A stretch of 64,000 nt of DNA from Pseudomonas campi (GTDB lineage Bacteria > Pseudomonadota > Gammaproteobacteria > Pseudomonadales > Pseudomonadaceae): assembly GCF_013200955.2 (NCBI RefSeq), contig NZ_CP053697.2:2108001-2172000 (forward strand). The letters are read 5' to 3'. The stretch's first letter is position 1. Each line of letters starts with the position of its first letter. Positions 11,342 through 20,284 of this stretch are shown in pieces. The notes beneath the pieces were generated by a model. That model worked only from the letters and a program-made list of their open reading frames with translations. It was not told the DNA's origin and made no database searches. Position numbers and translations under genes: made by a program.

Positions 11342-12024
11342 CAGGGCTCCACAGTGTCGACCAGACGGCCGCCTTCCAGGCGAATCAGGCGCCGGCAACG
11401 ATGCGCCAAGCGTTCATCATGGGTGACCAGCACCAGGGTTGCACCGCGTTCCTGGTTCAGCTCGAACAGCAGGTCGCTGATGCGTTCGCCCGTGTGGCTG
11501 TCGAGGTTGCCGGTCGGTTCGTCGGCAAACAGCACTGCCGGCTCGGCGGCAAAGGCGCGGGCAATGGCAACGCGCTGTTGTTCGCCACCGGACAGTTGGC
11601 GGGGTGAATGGGTCAGGCGCTGGCCCAGGCCGACCCGCTCCAGCAGGCCGCGGGCGCGCTCGCGGGCATCGCGGCGGCCGTCCAGCTCCAGCGGCAGCAT
11701 GACGTTTTCCAGGGCATTGAGGTTGTCGAGCAACTGGAAAGACTGGAAGACGAAACCCACATGCTCGGCGCGGACTCGTGCGCGCTGATCTTCATCCAGA
11801 TTGGTCAGGCTGTGTCCGGCCAGCTCCACTTCGCCACTGCTGGGCAGGTCGAGACCCGCGAGGAGGCCGAGCAGGGTGGACTTGCCCGATCCGGAGCTGC
11901 CGACGATGGCCAGGCTATCGCCACGGTTCAGCTCGAGACTGAGGTCGTGCAGGATGCTCAACTCGCCTTCCGTGCTGGGAACCACTTTGCTAAGGTGCCG
12001 CGCAGAAAGAATGCTAGCGCTCAT
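11341..12024 (-). CDS. ABC transporter ATPase (YbbA type)
   Basis: A 227-residue ABC ATPase of the LolD/YbbA group. The Walker A motif GSSGSGKST, signature LSGGEQQRVAIARA, Walker B VLFADEPTGNLD and switch His in LVTHD are all present. It is translationally coupled to the FtsX-like permease by a 4-bp overlap and is divergent from tesA, with 10 bp between the starts. It energises the permease at the inner membrane. Confidence 0.9.
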   Translation of the reverse strand: MSASILSARHLSKVVPSTEGELSILHDLSLELNRGDSLAIVGSSGSGKSTLLGLLAGLDLPSSGEVELAGHSLTNLDEDQRARVRAEHVGFVFQSFQLLDNLNALENVMLPLELDGRRDARERARGLLERVGLGQRLTHSPRQLSGGEQQRVAIARAFAAEPAVLFADEPTGNLDSHTGERISDLLFELNQERGATLVLVTHDERLAHRCRRLIRLEGGRLVDTVEP

Positions 12025-12034
12025 GGAGAGTCCG

Positions 12035-12655
12035 ATGCGTGCGTGGTGGGTGAGCGGTGCTGCTGCACTGCTGTTGTTGGCTCAGGTGTTGTGGCCCCAG
12101 GGCGCCATGGCCGGCAGCGTGCTGGTCGTGGGCGATAGTATCAGCGCTGCTTTTGGCATGGATACCCGTCAGGGCTGGGTTGCACGGCTGGAAAAACGCT
12201 TGGTCGAGGGTGGTTTCCCACAGCGGGTGATCAACGCTTCAATCAGCGGCGACACCAGTGCCGGCGGCCTCGCGCGCCTGCCCACGCTGCTTGCACAGCA
12301 TCAGCCGGAGCTGGTGATAATCGAGCTGGGCGGCAATGATGGGCTGCGTGGACAGGCACCTGCGCAATTGCAACAGAATCTTGCTGCGATGATCGACCGC
12401 TCGCGCGCAGCTGGGGCCAAGGTGCTGCTGCTGGGCATGAACTTGCCGCCCAATTACGGACAGCGCTATACGCGTGCCTTTGCTGCGGTCTACGGCAATC
12501 TGGCAGCGGAGAAGCAGGTGCCGCTGGTACCGTTCTTCCTCGATGGCGTTGGCGGTGTGGCGGGAATGATCCAGGCCGATGGTATCCACCCGACCGTGAG
12601 CGCCCAGGAACGCCTGCTGGATAACGTCTGGCCGCAGTTGCAGCCCTTGCTCTGA
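12035..12655 (+). CDS. tesA: periplasmic arylesterase / thioesterase I
   Basis: A 206-residue SGNH hydrolase with a signal peptide (AAALLLLAQVLWPQGAMA). Block I is VVGDSISAAFG with the nucleophile serine, block III is LGGNDGLRG and block V is DGIHPT, supplying the catalytic Asp and His. It matches E. coli TesA and Pseudomonas EstA-type arylesterases, which cleave acyl-thioesters and aryl esters in the periplasm. GGAGAG precedes the ATG. The divergent ybbA/ybbP-like operon is the usual neighbour. Confidence 0.92.
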   Translation: MRAWWVSGAAALLLLAQVLWPQGAMAGSVLVVGDSISAAFGMDTRQGWVARLEKRLVEGGFPQRVINASISGDTSAGGLARLPTLLAQHQPELVIIELGGNDGLRGQAPAQLQQNLAAMIDRSRAAGAKVLLLGMNLPPNYGQRYTRAFAAVYGNLAAEKQVPLVPFFLDGVGGVAGMIQADGIHPTVSAQERLLDNVWPQLQPLL

Positions 12656-12710
12656 GTCTTCCCCGTGCGCAGCCTTTCGGCTATCGTGGCGACCCCTCTC
12701 GGAGCTCCCA

Positions 12711-12995
12711 ATGCCGCGCCCTGCCTGGTCCCTGCATGCCTATCAATTGATCGTGCCCGACGAACAGCTCGACCTGTTCGCCTGCCGCGAGGCGCGTGTA
12801 CACCTGGTCGCTCGCCAGCTCGAGCTGCAGGGGTTCGCTGATCGCACACTGTGCGGGGGCCTGCTGCCAGCCTTGCCGGTGATGAGCGCAGTGGACAAGA
12901 CCAGCCTGCGCGACAAGCGCCTCTGCCAGGCTTGCAAGAGCGTGCTGGAAGCCCAGCGCCGAGGTGAGCGGTCGATCTGGCCTGAAGCCTTATAG
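12711..12995 (+). CDS. conserved hypothetical protein
   Basis: A 94-residue protein with a Cys pair, CREARVHL and KRLCQACKSVL, that could form a small zinc site. GGAGCTCCCA lies just before the ATG. No function is recognised. Confidence 0.6.
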   Translation: MPRPAWSLHAYQLIVPDEQLDLFACREARVHLVARQLELQGFADRTLCGGLLPALPVMSAVDKTSLRDKRLCQACKSVLEAQRRGERSIWPEAL

Positions 12996-13120
12996 GCAAG
13001 GCCGGGTATTCGTTGGCAAGTGGAATGGCTACTGGTGGGTTTGCGGGGTCTCCCAGCTCTGGCATTGCCGGTGTACAATTCCGAGTCTATTTATCAGTCA
13101 TTCATGCCAAGGATTTCCGG

Positions 13121-14092
13121 ATGTTGTCGCGCGTTCCTGCCGTCGCCCGTAACCTGACTCTCGCCAGTTTTTGCGTGGCGGGCCCCGTAGCAGCCCTTGA
13201 ACTGCCGCTTCCTGCTCCGGGCGATGACATCGTCGGCCAGGTGCAGGTAGTCAAAGCCAAGTACGAAGACACCTTCGCGGATCTGGGCGCGGCCAATGAT
13301 CTGGGCTACCTGGAAATGGTCGTGGCCAACCCGGGCGTTGATCCCTGGCTGCCGGGCGCGGGCGCCGAGGTCGTGTTGCCGACCCGCTTCATCCTGCCGC
13401 CAGGTCCGCGCGAGGGCATCGTGATCAACCTGGCCGAGTACCGCATGTATTACTTCCCTAAGGGGCAGAATGTGGTGCACACCTTCCCGCTGGGAATTGG
13501 CCGGGAAGGCTGGGGGTCGCCCATTGCGAAAACCACCATCACCGCCAAAACACCCAATCCAGGCTGGACGCCGCCAGCATCTATCCGCGCCGAGCACGCA
13601 GCCGATGGTGATCCGCTGCCAGCCTATGTGCCGCCAGGCCCGAACAACCCGCTGGGTCCGTTCAAGTTCACCCTGGGTACTCCGGGCTACCTGATCCATG
13701 GTTCCAACAAGAAGTTCGGCATTGGCATGCGCGTCAGTCACGGCTGCTTCCGCATGCTCAACCACAACGTGCTGGAGCTGGCCAAGATGGCGCCGGTGGG
13801 CACCTCGGTGCGCATTGTCAACGAGCCGTACAAGTTCGGCATGAGCAATGGCAAGGTCTACCTGGAGGCTCACGCGCCACTGGATGATCATGGCGTGCCT
13901 TCGGTAGTGGACAAGCACACGGCGGTGATCAATGCGCTGCTCAAGCGCGACGAGGTTGCCGGGCAGATGCGTCTGGATTGGGAAGTGGTGCGCGAGGTGG
14001 TGGCTGCCGAAGACGGCATGCCTATCGAGATCGCCGTGCCTCAGCAGGGGCAGGGTTCGCTGGCGGACAATGCTGCGCAGGTTCAGTTCTGA
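13121..14092 (+). CDS. L,D-transpeptidase (YkuD/ErfK family)
   Basis: A 323-residue periplasmic enzyme. A signal-like N-terminus (LTLASFCVAGPVAA) precedes a LysM-like segment (YEDTFADLGAANDLGYLEMV) and a YkuD domain with the catalytic motif HGSNKKFGIGMRVSHGCFRM, whose SHGC cysteine is the nucleophile. The family links Lpp to peptidoglycan or makes 3-3 cross-links. The gene encoding the Lpp-like OprI lipoprotein lies immediately downstream on the other strand, suggesting a functional pairing. The ATG at 13121 is preceded by AAGGA. Confidence 0.9.
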   Translation: MLSRVPAVARNLTLASFCVAGPVAALELPLPAPGDDIVGQVQVVKAKYEDTFADLGAANDLGYLEMVVANPGVDPWLPGAGAEVVLPTRFILPPGPREGIVINLAEYRMYYFPKGQNVVHTFPLGIGREGWGSPIAKTTITAKTPNPGWTPPASIRAEHAADGDPLPAYVPPGPNNPLGPFKFTLGTPGYLIHGSNKKFGIGMRVSHGCFRMLNHNVLELAKMAPVGTSVRIVNEPYKFGMSNGKVYLEAHAPLDDHGVPSVVDKHTAVINALLKRDEVAGQMRLDWEVVREVVAAEDGMPIEIAVPQQGQGSLADNAAQVQF

Positions 14093-14111
14093 TCTAGATA
14101 GCGCGTTCCGA

Positions 14112-14144
14112 AACCCGCCCATGCCAAGCATCGGCGGGTTTTTA
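14112..14144 (+). terminator. intrinsic terminator after the L,D-transpeptidase gene
   Basis: CCCGCC and GGCGGG form a stem with inner pairs and are followed by TTTTTATT. Confidence 0.7.
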
Positions 14145-14169
14145 TTGGCCTGGATAATTCGCAGGCAAT

Positions 14170-14199
14170 AAAAAAGCCGACCTGCGAACAGGTCGGCTT
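14170..14199 (-). terminator. intrinsic terminator of oprI
   Basis: AAGCCGACCTG and CAGGTCGGCTT form an 11-bp stem around GAA, with a T-run on the minus strand. It sits about 20 bp beyond the oprI stop. Confidence 0.9.
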
Positions 14200-14219
14200 C
14201 TTCAAAGCTTTGGCAAGTA

Positions 14220-14471
14220 TTACTTGCGGCTAGCTTTTTCCAGCATGCGCAGAGCGCGCTCGTTGGCTTCGTCAGCAGTCTGCTGAGCCTTCTGAGCAGC
14301 GGCCAGAGCTTCATCAGCCTTACGGTAGGCTTCGTCAGCACGAGCTTGAGCGCGAGCAGCGGCGTCTTCAGTAGCGGTCAGACGGGCTTCAGTTTCTTTG
14401 GACATGCTGCTGCAACCGGTAGCCAGAACTGCTGCCAAGGCCAGAGCAGAGAATTTCAGAACGTTGTTCAT
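14220..14471 (-). CDS. oprI: outer membrane lipoprotein OprI
   Basis: An 83-residue lipoprotein. The signal peptide ends in the lipobox LATGC. The mature part is an Ala/Glu-rich heptad coiled coil ([20 protein letters not shown]), and the C-terminal RK lysine is the residue used for peptidoglycan attachment in the Lpp family. It is the Pseudomonas Braun-lipoprotein equivalent and one of the most abundant outer-membrane proteins. The ATG at 14471 follows AAGGGG. Codon use is highly biased, as expected for strong expression. Confidence 0.97.
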   Translation of the reverse strand: MNNVLKFSALALAAVLATGCSSMSKETEARLTATEDAAARAQARADEAYRKADEALAAAQKAQQTADEANERALRMLEKASRK

Positions 14472-14772
14472 CGTGTTCCCCTTGAGGTGGACTTTCCATA
14501 AAAGCAATTCCCCAACACTGGGAAATTAGCCGGGCTACATACTACCCATTACTTTTAGTAAGTAAACTGAGCGAACGCAAGACAAGCCACTTTTTTTCTT
14601 TTATCTAGCCCTGGCTCTATGTTTTGCTTAAAAAACATACAGATCAGGTGCTTAGAGTGACGTCTTGCCCAGCAATTTAGCTCAGATCGTGGCTGGCATC
14701 CTGCCTGCCTGATAACATCCGGGGCGGCCAACGGGAAGGCTGTTCTCCCGAAATATTTCAAGGACGTTGCAT
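14472..14772. other. divergent promoter region between oprI and the next gene
   Basis: About 300 bp, AT-rich in the middle, without a gene. It holds a 13-bp palindrome TTACTTTTAGTAA at 14549-14561, positioned where the oprI promoter or an operator would be. No other structure is clear. Confidence 0.4.
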
Positions 14773-16038
14773 ATGTCGAAGCTGGTTAAATGGGGTTTGC
14801 TAGGGGTTCTTGCCCTGGCACTGCTTATCAAGGCATCGCTGTGGTTGTCGGTCCGCACGATCATGAACGACGCTATCGAGCAATTGTCGCCCGTCATGCG
14901 CATAAGTTATTCCGGGATTACCTCCTCCTTCGATGGGCGGGTCGGGATTTCCGGCATTAATGTGCATGTGCCGCTGATGCGCGATCATTTCCGCATCGAA
15001 CATGCCGAGTTGAAGTTCAAGGGACTCATGGACTTGTTGCGCTTCAAGGAGAGCATGAGCGCCGGCAAGTTTCCGGAGCAGATGGCGGTCAACATCAAGG
15101 GCCTGGAGTTCGACGTGCATGGCCCCTTCATGACGCAGATAAGCCAGCAGCCAGAAGAGGCTTCTATCTACACCGCCTTGTCCCAGGTCGCCTGCGGCAG
15201 CTCTCGCTATATCGGCAGTGATGAGTTGCTTGAAATGGGCTATCGCACACTGGAAACCGATGCGCAGTTTTCCTATCTGTACCAGCCTGGCGCCCAGACG
15301 TTGACGTTCAATCTGACAGCCGATACCCGTGATATGGGTGAGTACCGGGTCAATTTTGCACTGGCCAATATGTCTGAGCGGCCGGGTGACATGCGGGTCA
15401 ATCCGCCGCGCTTATCCACTGTGACGCTGGAGATCAATGATGATCAGTACCAGCGCAAGATCCAGAGCTATTGCGCTGGCAAGCTCGGTCAAACCGAAGA
15501 AGCCTACCTGCAGACTACGCTGGATCAGCTAGACCGCGCCTTGCGTGCACAGCGGATTGCTCTGGACCCCGAGTTGCTCAAGTCGCTGGGTGCGTACTAC
15601 AAGGACCCACAGGCGCTGCGTCTGGAGCTGGCACCCACGGAAGGCATGAGCTGGGACGGTTTGCAGTTCTTCGAGCCCAAGGATGTAGTGGCCATGCTGC
15701 GTCCGGTGCTGCTGATCAACCAGCAGGCGGTGCACCCTCTGGCGTTTTCCTGGGTCGACCCGGATGCTGTGGCCGCTCCCGAAGAGGAAGAGCTGGTGCG
15801 TGCACCTGAGGTCGAGCAACCGGGCAAGTTGCGCCAGTACGATTTTGTCGAAGTCGCCAGTCTGGCCGAACATGCGGGAAAACGACTACAGTTCATTACT
15901 TATGACGGAGCCTACTATCAAGGCCTATTGCACAAGGTAGAGAACGGCAAAGTTTTCCTGAGTGTCCAGTTTGGTTCCGGCTCGGCCGAGATGTTTCTTC
16001 GCCTGGAAAAGATCGATAAGGTAAGGGTGCTGTTCTAG
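14773..16038 (+). CDS. conserved membrane-anchored protein, function unknown
   Basis: A 421-residue protein with one N-terminal membrane helix (LLGVLALALLIKASLWLSV) and a long predicted periplasmic part. The C-terminus is an SH3-like strand-rich segment (GKRLQFITYDGAYYQGLLHK). It resembles the conserved Pseudomonas gene found beside oprI. The ATG at 14773 lies behind AAGGACG. The GNAT gene follows after 19 bp and may be co-transcribed. No enzymatic motif was seen. Confidence 0.65.
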   Translation: MSKLVKWGLLGVLALALLIKASLWLSVRTIMNDAIEQLSPVMRISYSGITSSFDGRVGISGINVHVPLMRDHFRIEHAELKFKGLMDLLRFKESMSAGKFPEQMAVNIKGLEFDVHGPFMTQISQQPEEASIYTALSQVACGSSRYIGSDELLEMGYRTLETDAQFSYLYQPGAQTLTFNLTADTRDMGEYRVNFALANMSERPGDMRVNPPRLSTVTLEINDDQYQRKIQSYCAGKLGQTEEAYLQTTLDQLDRALRAQRIALDPELLKSLGAYYKDPQALRLELAPTEGMSWDGLQFFEPKDVVAMLRPVLLINQQAVHPLAFSWVDPDAVAAPEEEELVRAPEVEQPGKLRQYDFVEVASLAEHAGKRLQFITYDGAYYQGLLHKVENGKVFLSVQFGSGSAEMFLRLEKIDKVRVLF

Positions 16039-16057
16039 AACCCGCTGAGGAGTAGAA

Positions 16058-16330
16058 ATGAGCGAAGGGTTGTCCATCCACCATGACCTGGCGGGTCACC
16101 AGTTTGAGGCCGTCATCGATGGCCATCGGGCGTACCTGGCCTATATGGATCTGGGCAAGCAGACCCTGGATATCTACCGTACCTTCGTGCCCAATCCATT
16201 GCGCGGCCGCGGCATCGCCGCGGCACTGACCGAGCAGGCGCTGGAGTACGCGGAGCACATGGGCTACACGGTCATTCCGTCCTGTTCTTACGTGGAGCGC
16301 TATCTGGAGCGACGTCAGCGCCATCACTGA
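16058..16330 (+). CDS. GNAT-type N-acetyltransferase (YidJ/YjdJ small family)
   Basis: A 90-residue minimal acetyltransferase fold of the N-acetyltransferase_CG group: LAYMDLGKQTLDIYRTFVP, the acetyl-CoA pyrophosphate loop NPLRGRGIAAALTEQAL, and the terminal GYTVIPSCSYVERYL. The natural substrate is not known. AGGAG precedes the start. Confidence 0.8.
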   Translation: MSEGLSIHHDLAGHQFEAVIDGHRAYLAYMDLGKQTLDIYRTFVPNPLRGRGIAAALTEQALEYAEHMGYTVIPSCSYVERYLERRQRHH

Positions 16331-16345
16331 CAGGCCAGAACAAAC

Positions 16346-16374
16346 AAAAACGCCGGGCAATGCCCGGCGTTTTC
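16346..16374. terminator. bidirectional intrinsic terminator
   Basis: AACGCCGGGCA and TGCCCGGCGTT form a perfect stem with no separate loop sequence, so the central bases form the turn. A tracts on the left and T tracts on the right allow use by both convergent genes. Confidence 0.85.
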
Positions 16375-16387
16375 ATTCCTGCTCCAG

Positions 16388-17464
16388 TCAGCTGCGCTGG
16401 CGCTTGGGCAGGACGTCCTTGAGCTTGGCATGCATGCTGCGCAAGGTCTTCTCGGTGGCGTCCCAGTCGATGCAGGCATCGGTAATGGATACACCGTACT
16501 TGAGGTCGCAGAGGTCTTTGGGGATCGACTGGCTGCCCCAGCCCAGATGACTTTCCACCATCAGGCCGACGATGGAGTTGTTGCCTTCGAGGATCTGGTT
16601 GGCCACGTTCTCCATGACCAGCGGCTGCAGAGCCGGGTCCTTGTTGGAATTGGCATGGCTGCAGTCGACCATGACGTTCGGGCGGATCTTGGCCTTGGCC
16701 AGTTCCTGCTCGCAGATAGCCACGCTCACCGAGTCATAGTTCGGCTTGCCGTTACCGCCGCGCAGCACCACGTGACCGTAGGCGTTGCCCTTGGTGGTGA
16801 CGATCGAGACGCCACCTTCCTGGTTGATGCCGAGGAAGCGATGCGGGCTGGAAACGGACTGCAGGGCGTTGATCGCCACCGTCAGGCCGCCATCGGTGCC
16901 ATTCTTGAAGCCGACCGCGGAGGACAGGCCGGAGGCCATCTCGCGGTGGGTCTGCGATTCGGTGGTGCGCGCGCCGATGGCCGACCAGCTGATCAGGTCC
17001 TGCAGGTACTGCGGGGAGATCGGATCGAGGGCTTCGGTGGCGGTCGGCAGGCCCATCTCGGCCAGGTCGCGCAGCAGCTGGCGACCGATATGCAGGCCGT
17101 CCTGAATCTTGAACGAATCGTCCAGGTACGGATCGTTGATCAGGCCTTTCCAGCCGACCGTGGTACGCGGCTTCTCGAAATACACGCGCATGATCAGGAA
17201 CAGGCTGTCGGACACTTCTGCAGCCAGCACCTTGAGACGCTCGGCGTATTCGTGGGCCGCCTTGATGTCATGGATGGAGCAGGGGCCCACGACCACGAAC
17301 AGGCGGTGGTCCGTGCCATCGAGAATATTGCGTACCACTTCGCGGCCATGGGCGACGGTGCGTTGGGCGGCGGCGGTGAGAGGGATTTCGCGCTTGAGCT
17401 GCGCCGGGGTGATCAGGGTTTCGTTGGAGGCAACGTTAAGATCGTCGATCGGTAAATCAGCCAT
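16388..17464 (-). CDS. 3-deoxy-7-phosphoheptulonate (DAHP) synthase
   Basis: A 358-residue class I DAHP synthase of the AroF/AroG/AroH type, which condenses PEP and erythrose-4-phosphate at the entry of the shikimate pathway. The motifs GPCSIHD, RVYFEKPRTTVGWKGLI, GARTTESQTHRE, GFKNGTDG, VDCSHANSNKD and SVTDAC-like SITDACI are present, with the metal-ligand Cys, His, Glu and Asp. The start is taken at MADLPID (17464); an in-frame ATG four codons upstream is possible, and neither has a clear ribosome site. Which aromatic amino acid feeds back cannot be read. Confidence 0.9.
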   Translation of the reverse strand: MADLPIDDLNVASNETLITPAQLKREIPLTAAAQRTVAHGREVVRNILDGTDHRLFVVVGPCSIHDIKAAHEYAERLKVLAAEVSDSLFLIMRVYFEKPRTTVGWKGLINDPYLDDSFKIQDGLHIGRQLLRDLAEMGLPTATEALDPISPQYLQDLISWSAIGARTTESQTHREMASGLSSAVGFKNGTDGGLTVAINALQSVSSPHRFLGINQEGGVSIVTTKGNAYGHVVLRGGNGKPNYDSVSVAICEQELAKAKIRPNVMVDCSHANSNKDPALQPLVMENVANQILEGNNSIVGLMVESHLGWGSQSIPKDLCDLKYGVSITDACIDWDATEKTLRSMHAKLKDVLPKRQRS

Positions 17465-17619
17465 CGTGCTATTCATCAGTCAGAGTCATCAGGTCACGGG
17501 TGCCGGGCGCCAGAGGCACAGCTAATCATGGGCGCAGCGGGGAAGCGGAACCTTAGCGCGTAACGGGCGGGCTCGACAATGGGCGCGGCCGCTTAAAAGC
17601 CGTGCCAGGCAGGAAAACA

Positions 17620-18039
17620 CTAGTTCAAGCTGGCTCCGGAGAACTCTGCCGCATGCAGGGCAATCCACTCGCGAGCCACTACCTCAACGGGCAGATCCTC
17701 GCCGAGTTCGCGTTCGCGCTGATGACGGTAGTGCTCGATCTGGCAGACCTGCTCGACCATGCGCGCGCGGAACAGGGTGTCTTCATCGATAAAGGCAATG
17801 CCGACCAGGTAATCCTCAGCCTGCTTGCGGCACCAGGCCACAACGCCCGGATAACGCGCCTGCTCGCCCAGCAAGGGAATGCGCAGCTCGACTGCCGTGC
17901 CCTTGCGAAAGCCTTTGTTGGAATTGCACGCCACGCCCCCGAGGCTGATATTGTTCAGCCTTTGTCTCGGCAGGAAGGCGTGTTTGCGTTGAACCAGTTC
18001 GACTGGCATGTCGCTGGGGTGACGCAAGAAATGACGCAT
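17620..18039 (-). CDS. PilZ domain protein
   Basis: A 139-residue protein with the PilZ c-di-GMP binding elements: RHPSDMPVELVQR (the RxxxR-type region at the N-terminus) and NISLGGVACNS (D/NxSxxG). Such proteins relay c-di-GMP to motility or surface targets. It is divergent from the thioredoxin-like gene, with a 37-bp gap. The partner is unknown. Confidence 0.75.
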   Translation of the reverse strand: MRHFLRHPSDMPVELVQRKHAFLPRQRLNNISLGGVACNSNKGFRKGTAVELRIPLLGEQARYPGVVAWCRKQAEDYLVGIAFIDEDTLFRARMVEQVCQIEHYRHQRERELGEDLPVEVVAREWIALHAAEFSGASLN

Positions 18040-18076
18040 TTTGACTACTCCGGATGCCACTTATTTGACATCACAC

Positions 18077-18424
18077 ATGAACAGTATAGTGCCCAGTCTG
18101 GAGTTGACCGATTTCGATGCCGAGCAGCGTCTGTTGCAACTGAGCGGCACGTCCTTGCTCATATTCACCAGCATAGGTTGTGCCAGTTGTCGTTGGGCGC
18201 GCCGCGAGCTGCCTGGCTTGCCATTGGCTGTCGAGCAGCTGTGCTGGATCGATGCCGGGAATAATGGTGGCCTGGTCGAGCGCTATGAGGTTTTCCAGCT
18301 TCCCAGCGTGTTTCTGATTCGCGATGGGCAGTTTTTTGGCACATTGCACTGCCGCTTGAGCGCCGCCGGGTTGAATGCTGCCATCGCGCAGGCCCTGCAG
18401 CTGGAGTCCGAGGAGTTACCTTGA
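18077..18424 (+). CDS. thioredoxin-like protein
   Basis: A 115-residue thioredoxin fold with a redox motif CASC in TSIGCASCRWARREL and a cis-proline region in YEVFQLPSVFLIRDG. The active site differs from the thioredoxin CGPC. There is no signal peptide, so it is presumably a cytoplasmic disulfide reductase or a binding protein. Its stop overlaps the panE-like start by one base (TGATG), indicating coupling. Confidence 0.75.
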   Translation: MNSIVPSLELTDFDAEQRLLQLSGTSLLIFTSIGCASCRWARRELPGLPLAVEQLCWIDAGNNGGLVERYEVFQLPSVFLIRDGQFFGTLHCRLSAAGLNAAIAQALQLESEELP

Positions 18425-19371
18425 TGCAAGATCGACCACGCCCGCGCATTGGCATTATCGGTACCGGTGCCATTGGTGGTTTCTATGGTTTGATGCTGGC
18501 TCGGGCCGGTTTTGACGTGCATTTCCTCCTGCGCAGCGAGTATGCAGCGGTTGCCGAACATGGCCTGCAACTCAACAGTGCCGTGCATGGCCGGTTGCAT
18601 CTGCAACCCGTGCAGGCCTGGCCCAGCGCGGAGCAAATGCCCCATTGCGATTGGCTGCTGGTAGGCACCAAGACCACCAGTAACGCCGAGCTGGCACCGC
18701 TGATTGGCAGGGTCGCAGAGCCGGGAGCCAAGGTTGTGCTGTTGCAGAACGGCCTGGCGGTGGAAGATCAGTTACGCCCGCTGCTGCCGGACTCCCTGCA
18801 TCTGTTCGGCGGGCTCTGCTATATCTGCGCGCATCGCTCCGCGCCTGGGGTGATCGAACACCAGGCACTGGGGGCGCTGAGTCTGGGTTACCACTCGGGC
18901 CCGTCGAGCAGCGCTGAGCAACGCCAGGCGATTGTCGAGGAGGGCGCTGCGATGTTCCGCGCCGCCGGGCTGGAAGCAACGGCAATGGCCGAGCTGGAAC
19001 AGGCCCGCTGGCAGAAGTTAGTGTGGAACGTGCCGTACAACGGCTTGTCCGTGCTGCTCAACGCGGGCACCACCCGCCTGATGGCGAGCGCCGATAGTCG
19101 CGCATTGATCCACGCCATCATGCTGGAAGTGGTGCAGGGCGCTGCCGCCTGCGGTCATGTATTGCCGGAAGGTTGTGCCGACAAGCTGCTGGCGGCCACC
19201 GAGCGCATGCCAGACTACCTGCCGAGCATGTACCACGACTTCACGCTGCAGCGCCCGCTGGAGCTTGAGGCCATTTACGCAGCACCGCTGGCCGCCGCTG
19301 CTGCAACCGGCTGTGAATTACCGAAAACCCGCATGCTCTACCAGGCATTGCGTTTTCTGGACATACATTGA
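18424..19371 (+). CDS. panE: 2-dehydropantoate 2-reductase family protein
   Basis: A 315-residue NADPH-dependent ketopantoate reductase. The nucleotide-binding loop IGTGAIGGFYGLMLARAG is at the N-terminus. The catalytic Lys/Asn region is WQKLVWNVPYNGLSVLL, and the C-terminal helices include LPSMYHDFTLQRPLELEAI with the substrate Ser/Glu. The reaction gives pantoate for pantothenate and CoA. Pseudomonads carry several PanE paralogues, so the physiological substrate may be another 2-oxo acid. Confidence 0.8.
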   Translation: MQDRPRPRIGIIGTGAIGGFYGLMLARAGFDVHFLLRSEYAAVAEHGLQLNSAVHGRLHLQPVQAWPSAEQMPHCDWLLVGTKTTSNAELAPLIGRVAEPGAKVVLLQNGLAVEDQLRPLLPDSLHLFGGLCYICAHRSAPGVIEHQALGALSLGYHSGPSSSAEQRQAIVEEGAAMFRAAGLEATAMAELEQARWQKLVWNVPYNGLSVLLNAGTTRLMASADSRALIHAIMLEVVQGAAACGHVLPEGCADKLLAATERMPDYLPSMYHDFTLQRPLELEAIYAAPLAAAAATGCELPKTRMLYQALRFLDIH

Positions 19372-19378
19372 GGTCGAT

Positions 19379-20284
19379 ATGAGCAAGGGACTGGGTGACA
19401 AGCTGGTGTTGGCGATTTCCTCGCGAGCACTGTTCGACCTGAGTGACAGCCATCGCATCTACGAGAGCGAAGGGGTCGCCGCCTACCGCCAGTACCAGAT
19501 CGACCACGAGGAGGAGATTCTCAGCCCTGGCGACGCTTTCCCCCTGGTGGAGAAGCTGCTCAGCCTCAACACCAGCCTGGGGCAGGCCAGGGTCGAGGTC
19601 ATCCTGGTATCACGCAACAGTGCCGATACCGGCCTGCGCGTGTTCAACTCGATTCAGCACTACGGTCTGGGCATTTCCCGCGCCGCCTTCGTCGGCGGCC
19701 GCAGCCCTTACCCCTATCTGGCTGCATTCGGCTGCCACCTGTTTCTCTCCACCCATGTCGAGGATGTGCGCAGCGCCCTGGATGCGGGCTTTGCCGCCGC
19801 CACCATTCTTTCCGGTGGGGCGCGGCGGGCGGCCAGCAACGAGCTGCGCATCGCCTTCGACGGTGATGCCGTGCTGTTTTCCGATGAGTCCGAGCGGGTT
19901 TATCAGCAGGGCGGCCTGACCGCGTTTCAGGACCATGAGAAGGCTTCCGCCCGTGAGCTGCTGGGTGGCGGACCGTTCAAGCCGTTCCTGGCGGCCCTGA
20001 ACCGCTTGCAACGCGAGTTTGCCGAAGAACAGTGCCCGATTCGTACCGCGCTGGTTACTGCGCGCTCGGCACCAGCACACGAGCGGGTCATCCGCACCCT
20101 GCGCGAGTGGGATATTCGCCTGGACGAGTCGCTGTTTCTCGGGGGGCTGGAAAAAGCGGCGTTTCTTGAAGCCTTCGCCGCTGACGTGTTTTTCGATGAT
20201 CAGGCCGGGCACTGTGAGAAAGCCCGTGAAGTGGTGGCCACCGGTCATGTACCGCATGGGGTGAGTAACGAAATACAGCTCTGA
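19379..20284 (+). CDS. 5'-nucleotidase, cN-I type
   Basis: A 301-residue cytosolic 5'-nucleotidase of the PF06189 type. The DxD motif of HAD-like enzymes appears in RIAFDGDAVLFSDESE, with the second acidic motif in DVFFDDQAGHCE. It probably dephosphorylates nucleoside monophosphates in the cytoplasm. It is 7 bp downstream of the panE-like gene in one operon, with GAGG before the ATG. Its stop codon lies inside the terminal repeat of a MITE-like element. Confidence 0.8.
   Translation: MSKGLGDKLVLAISSRALFDLSDSHRIYESEGVAAYRQYQIDHEEEILSPGDAFPLVEKLLSLNTSLGQARVEVILVSRNSADTGLRVFNSIQHYGLGISRAAFVGGRSPYPYLAAFGCHLFLSTHVEDVRSALDAGFAAATILSGGARRAASNELRIAFDGDAVLFSDESERVYQQGGLTAFQDHEKASARELLGGGPFKPFLAALNRLQREFAEEQCPIRTALVTARSAPAHERVIRTLREWDIRLDESLFLGGLEKAAFLEAFAADVFFDDQAGHCEKAREVVATGHVPHGVSNEIQL

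Noticed and set aside
13094..14341. 415-codon frame on the minus strand opposite the L,D-transpeptidase gene
   Set aside because: It runs through the terminators and overlaps oprI; no family features.
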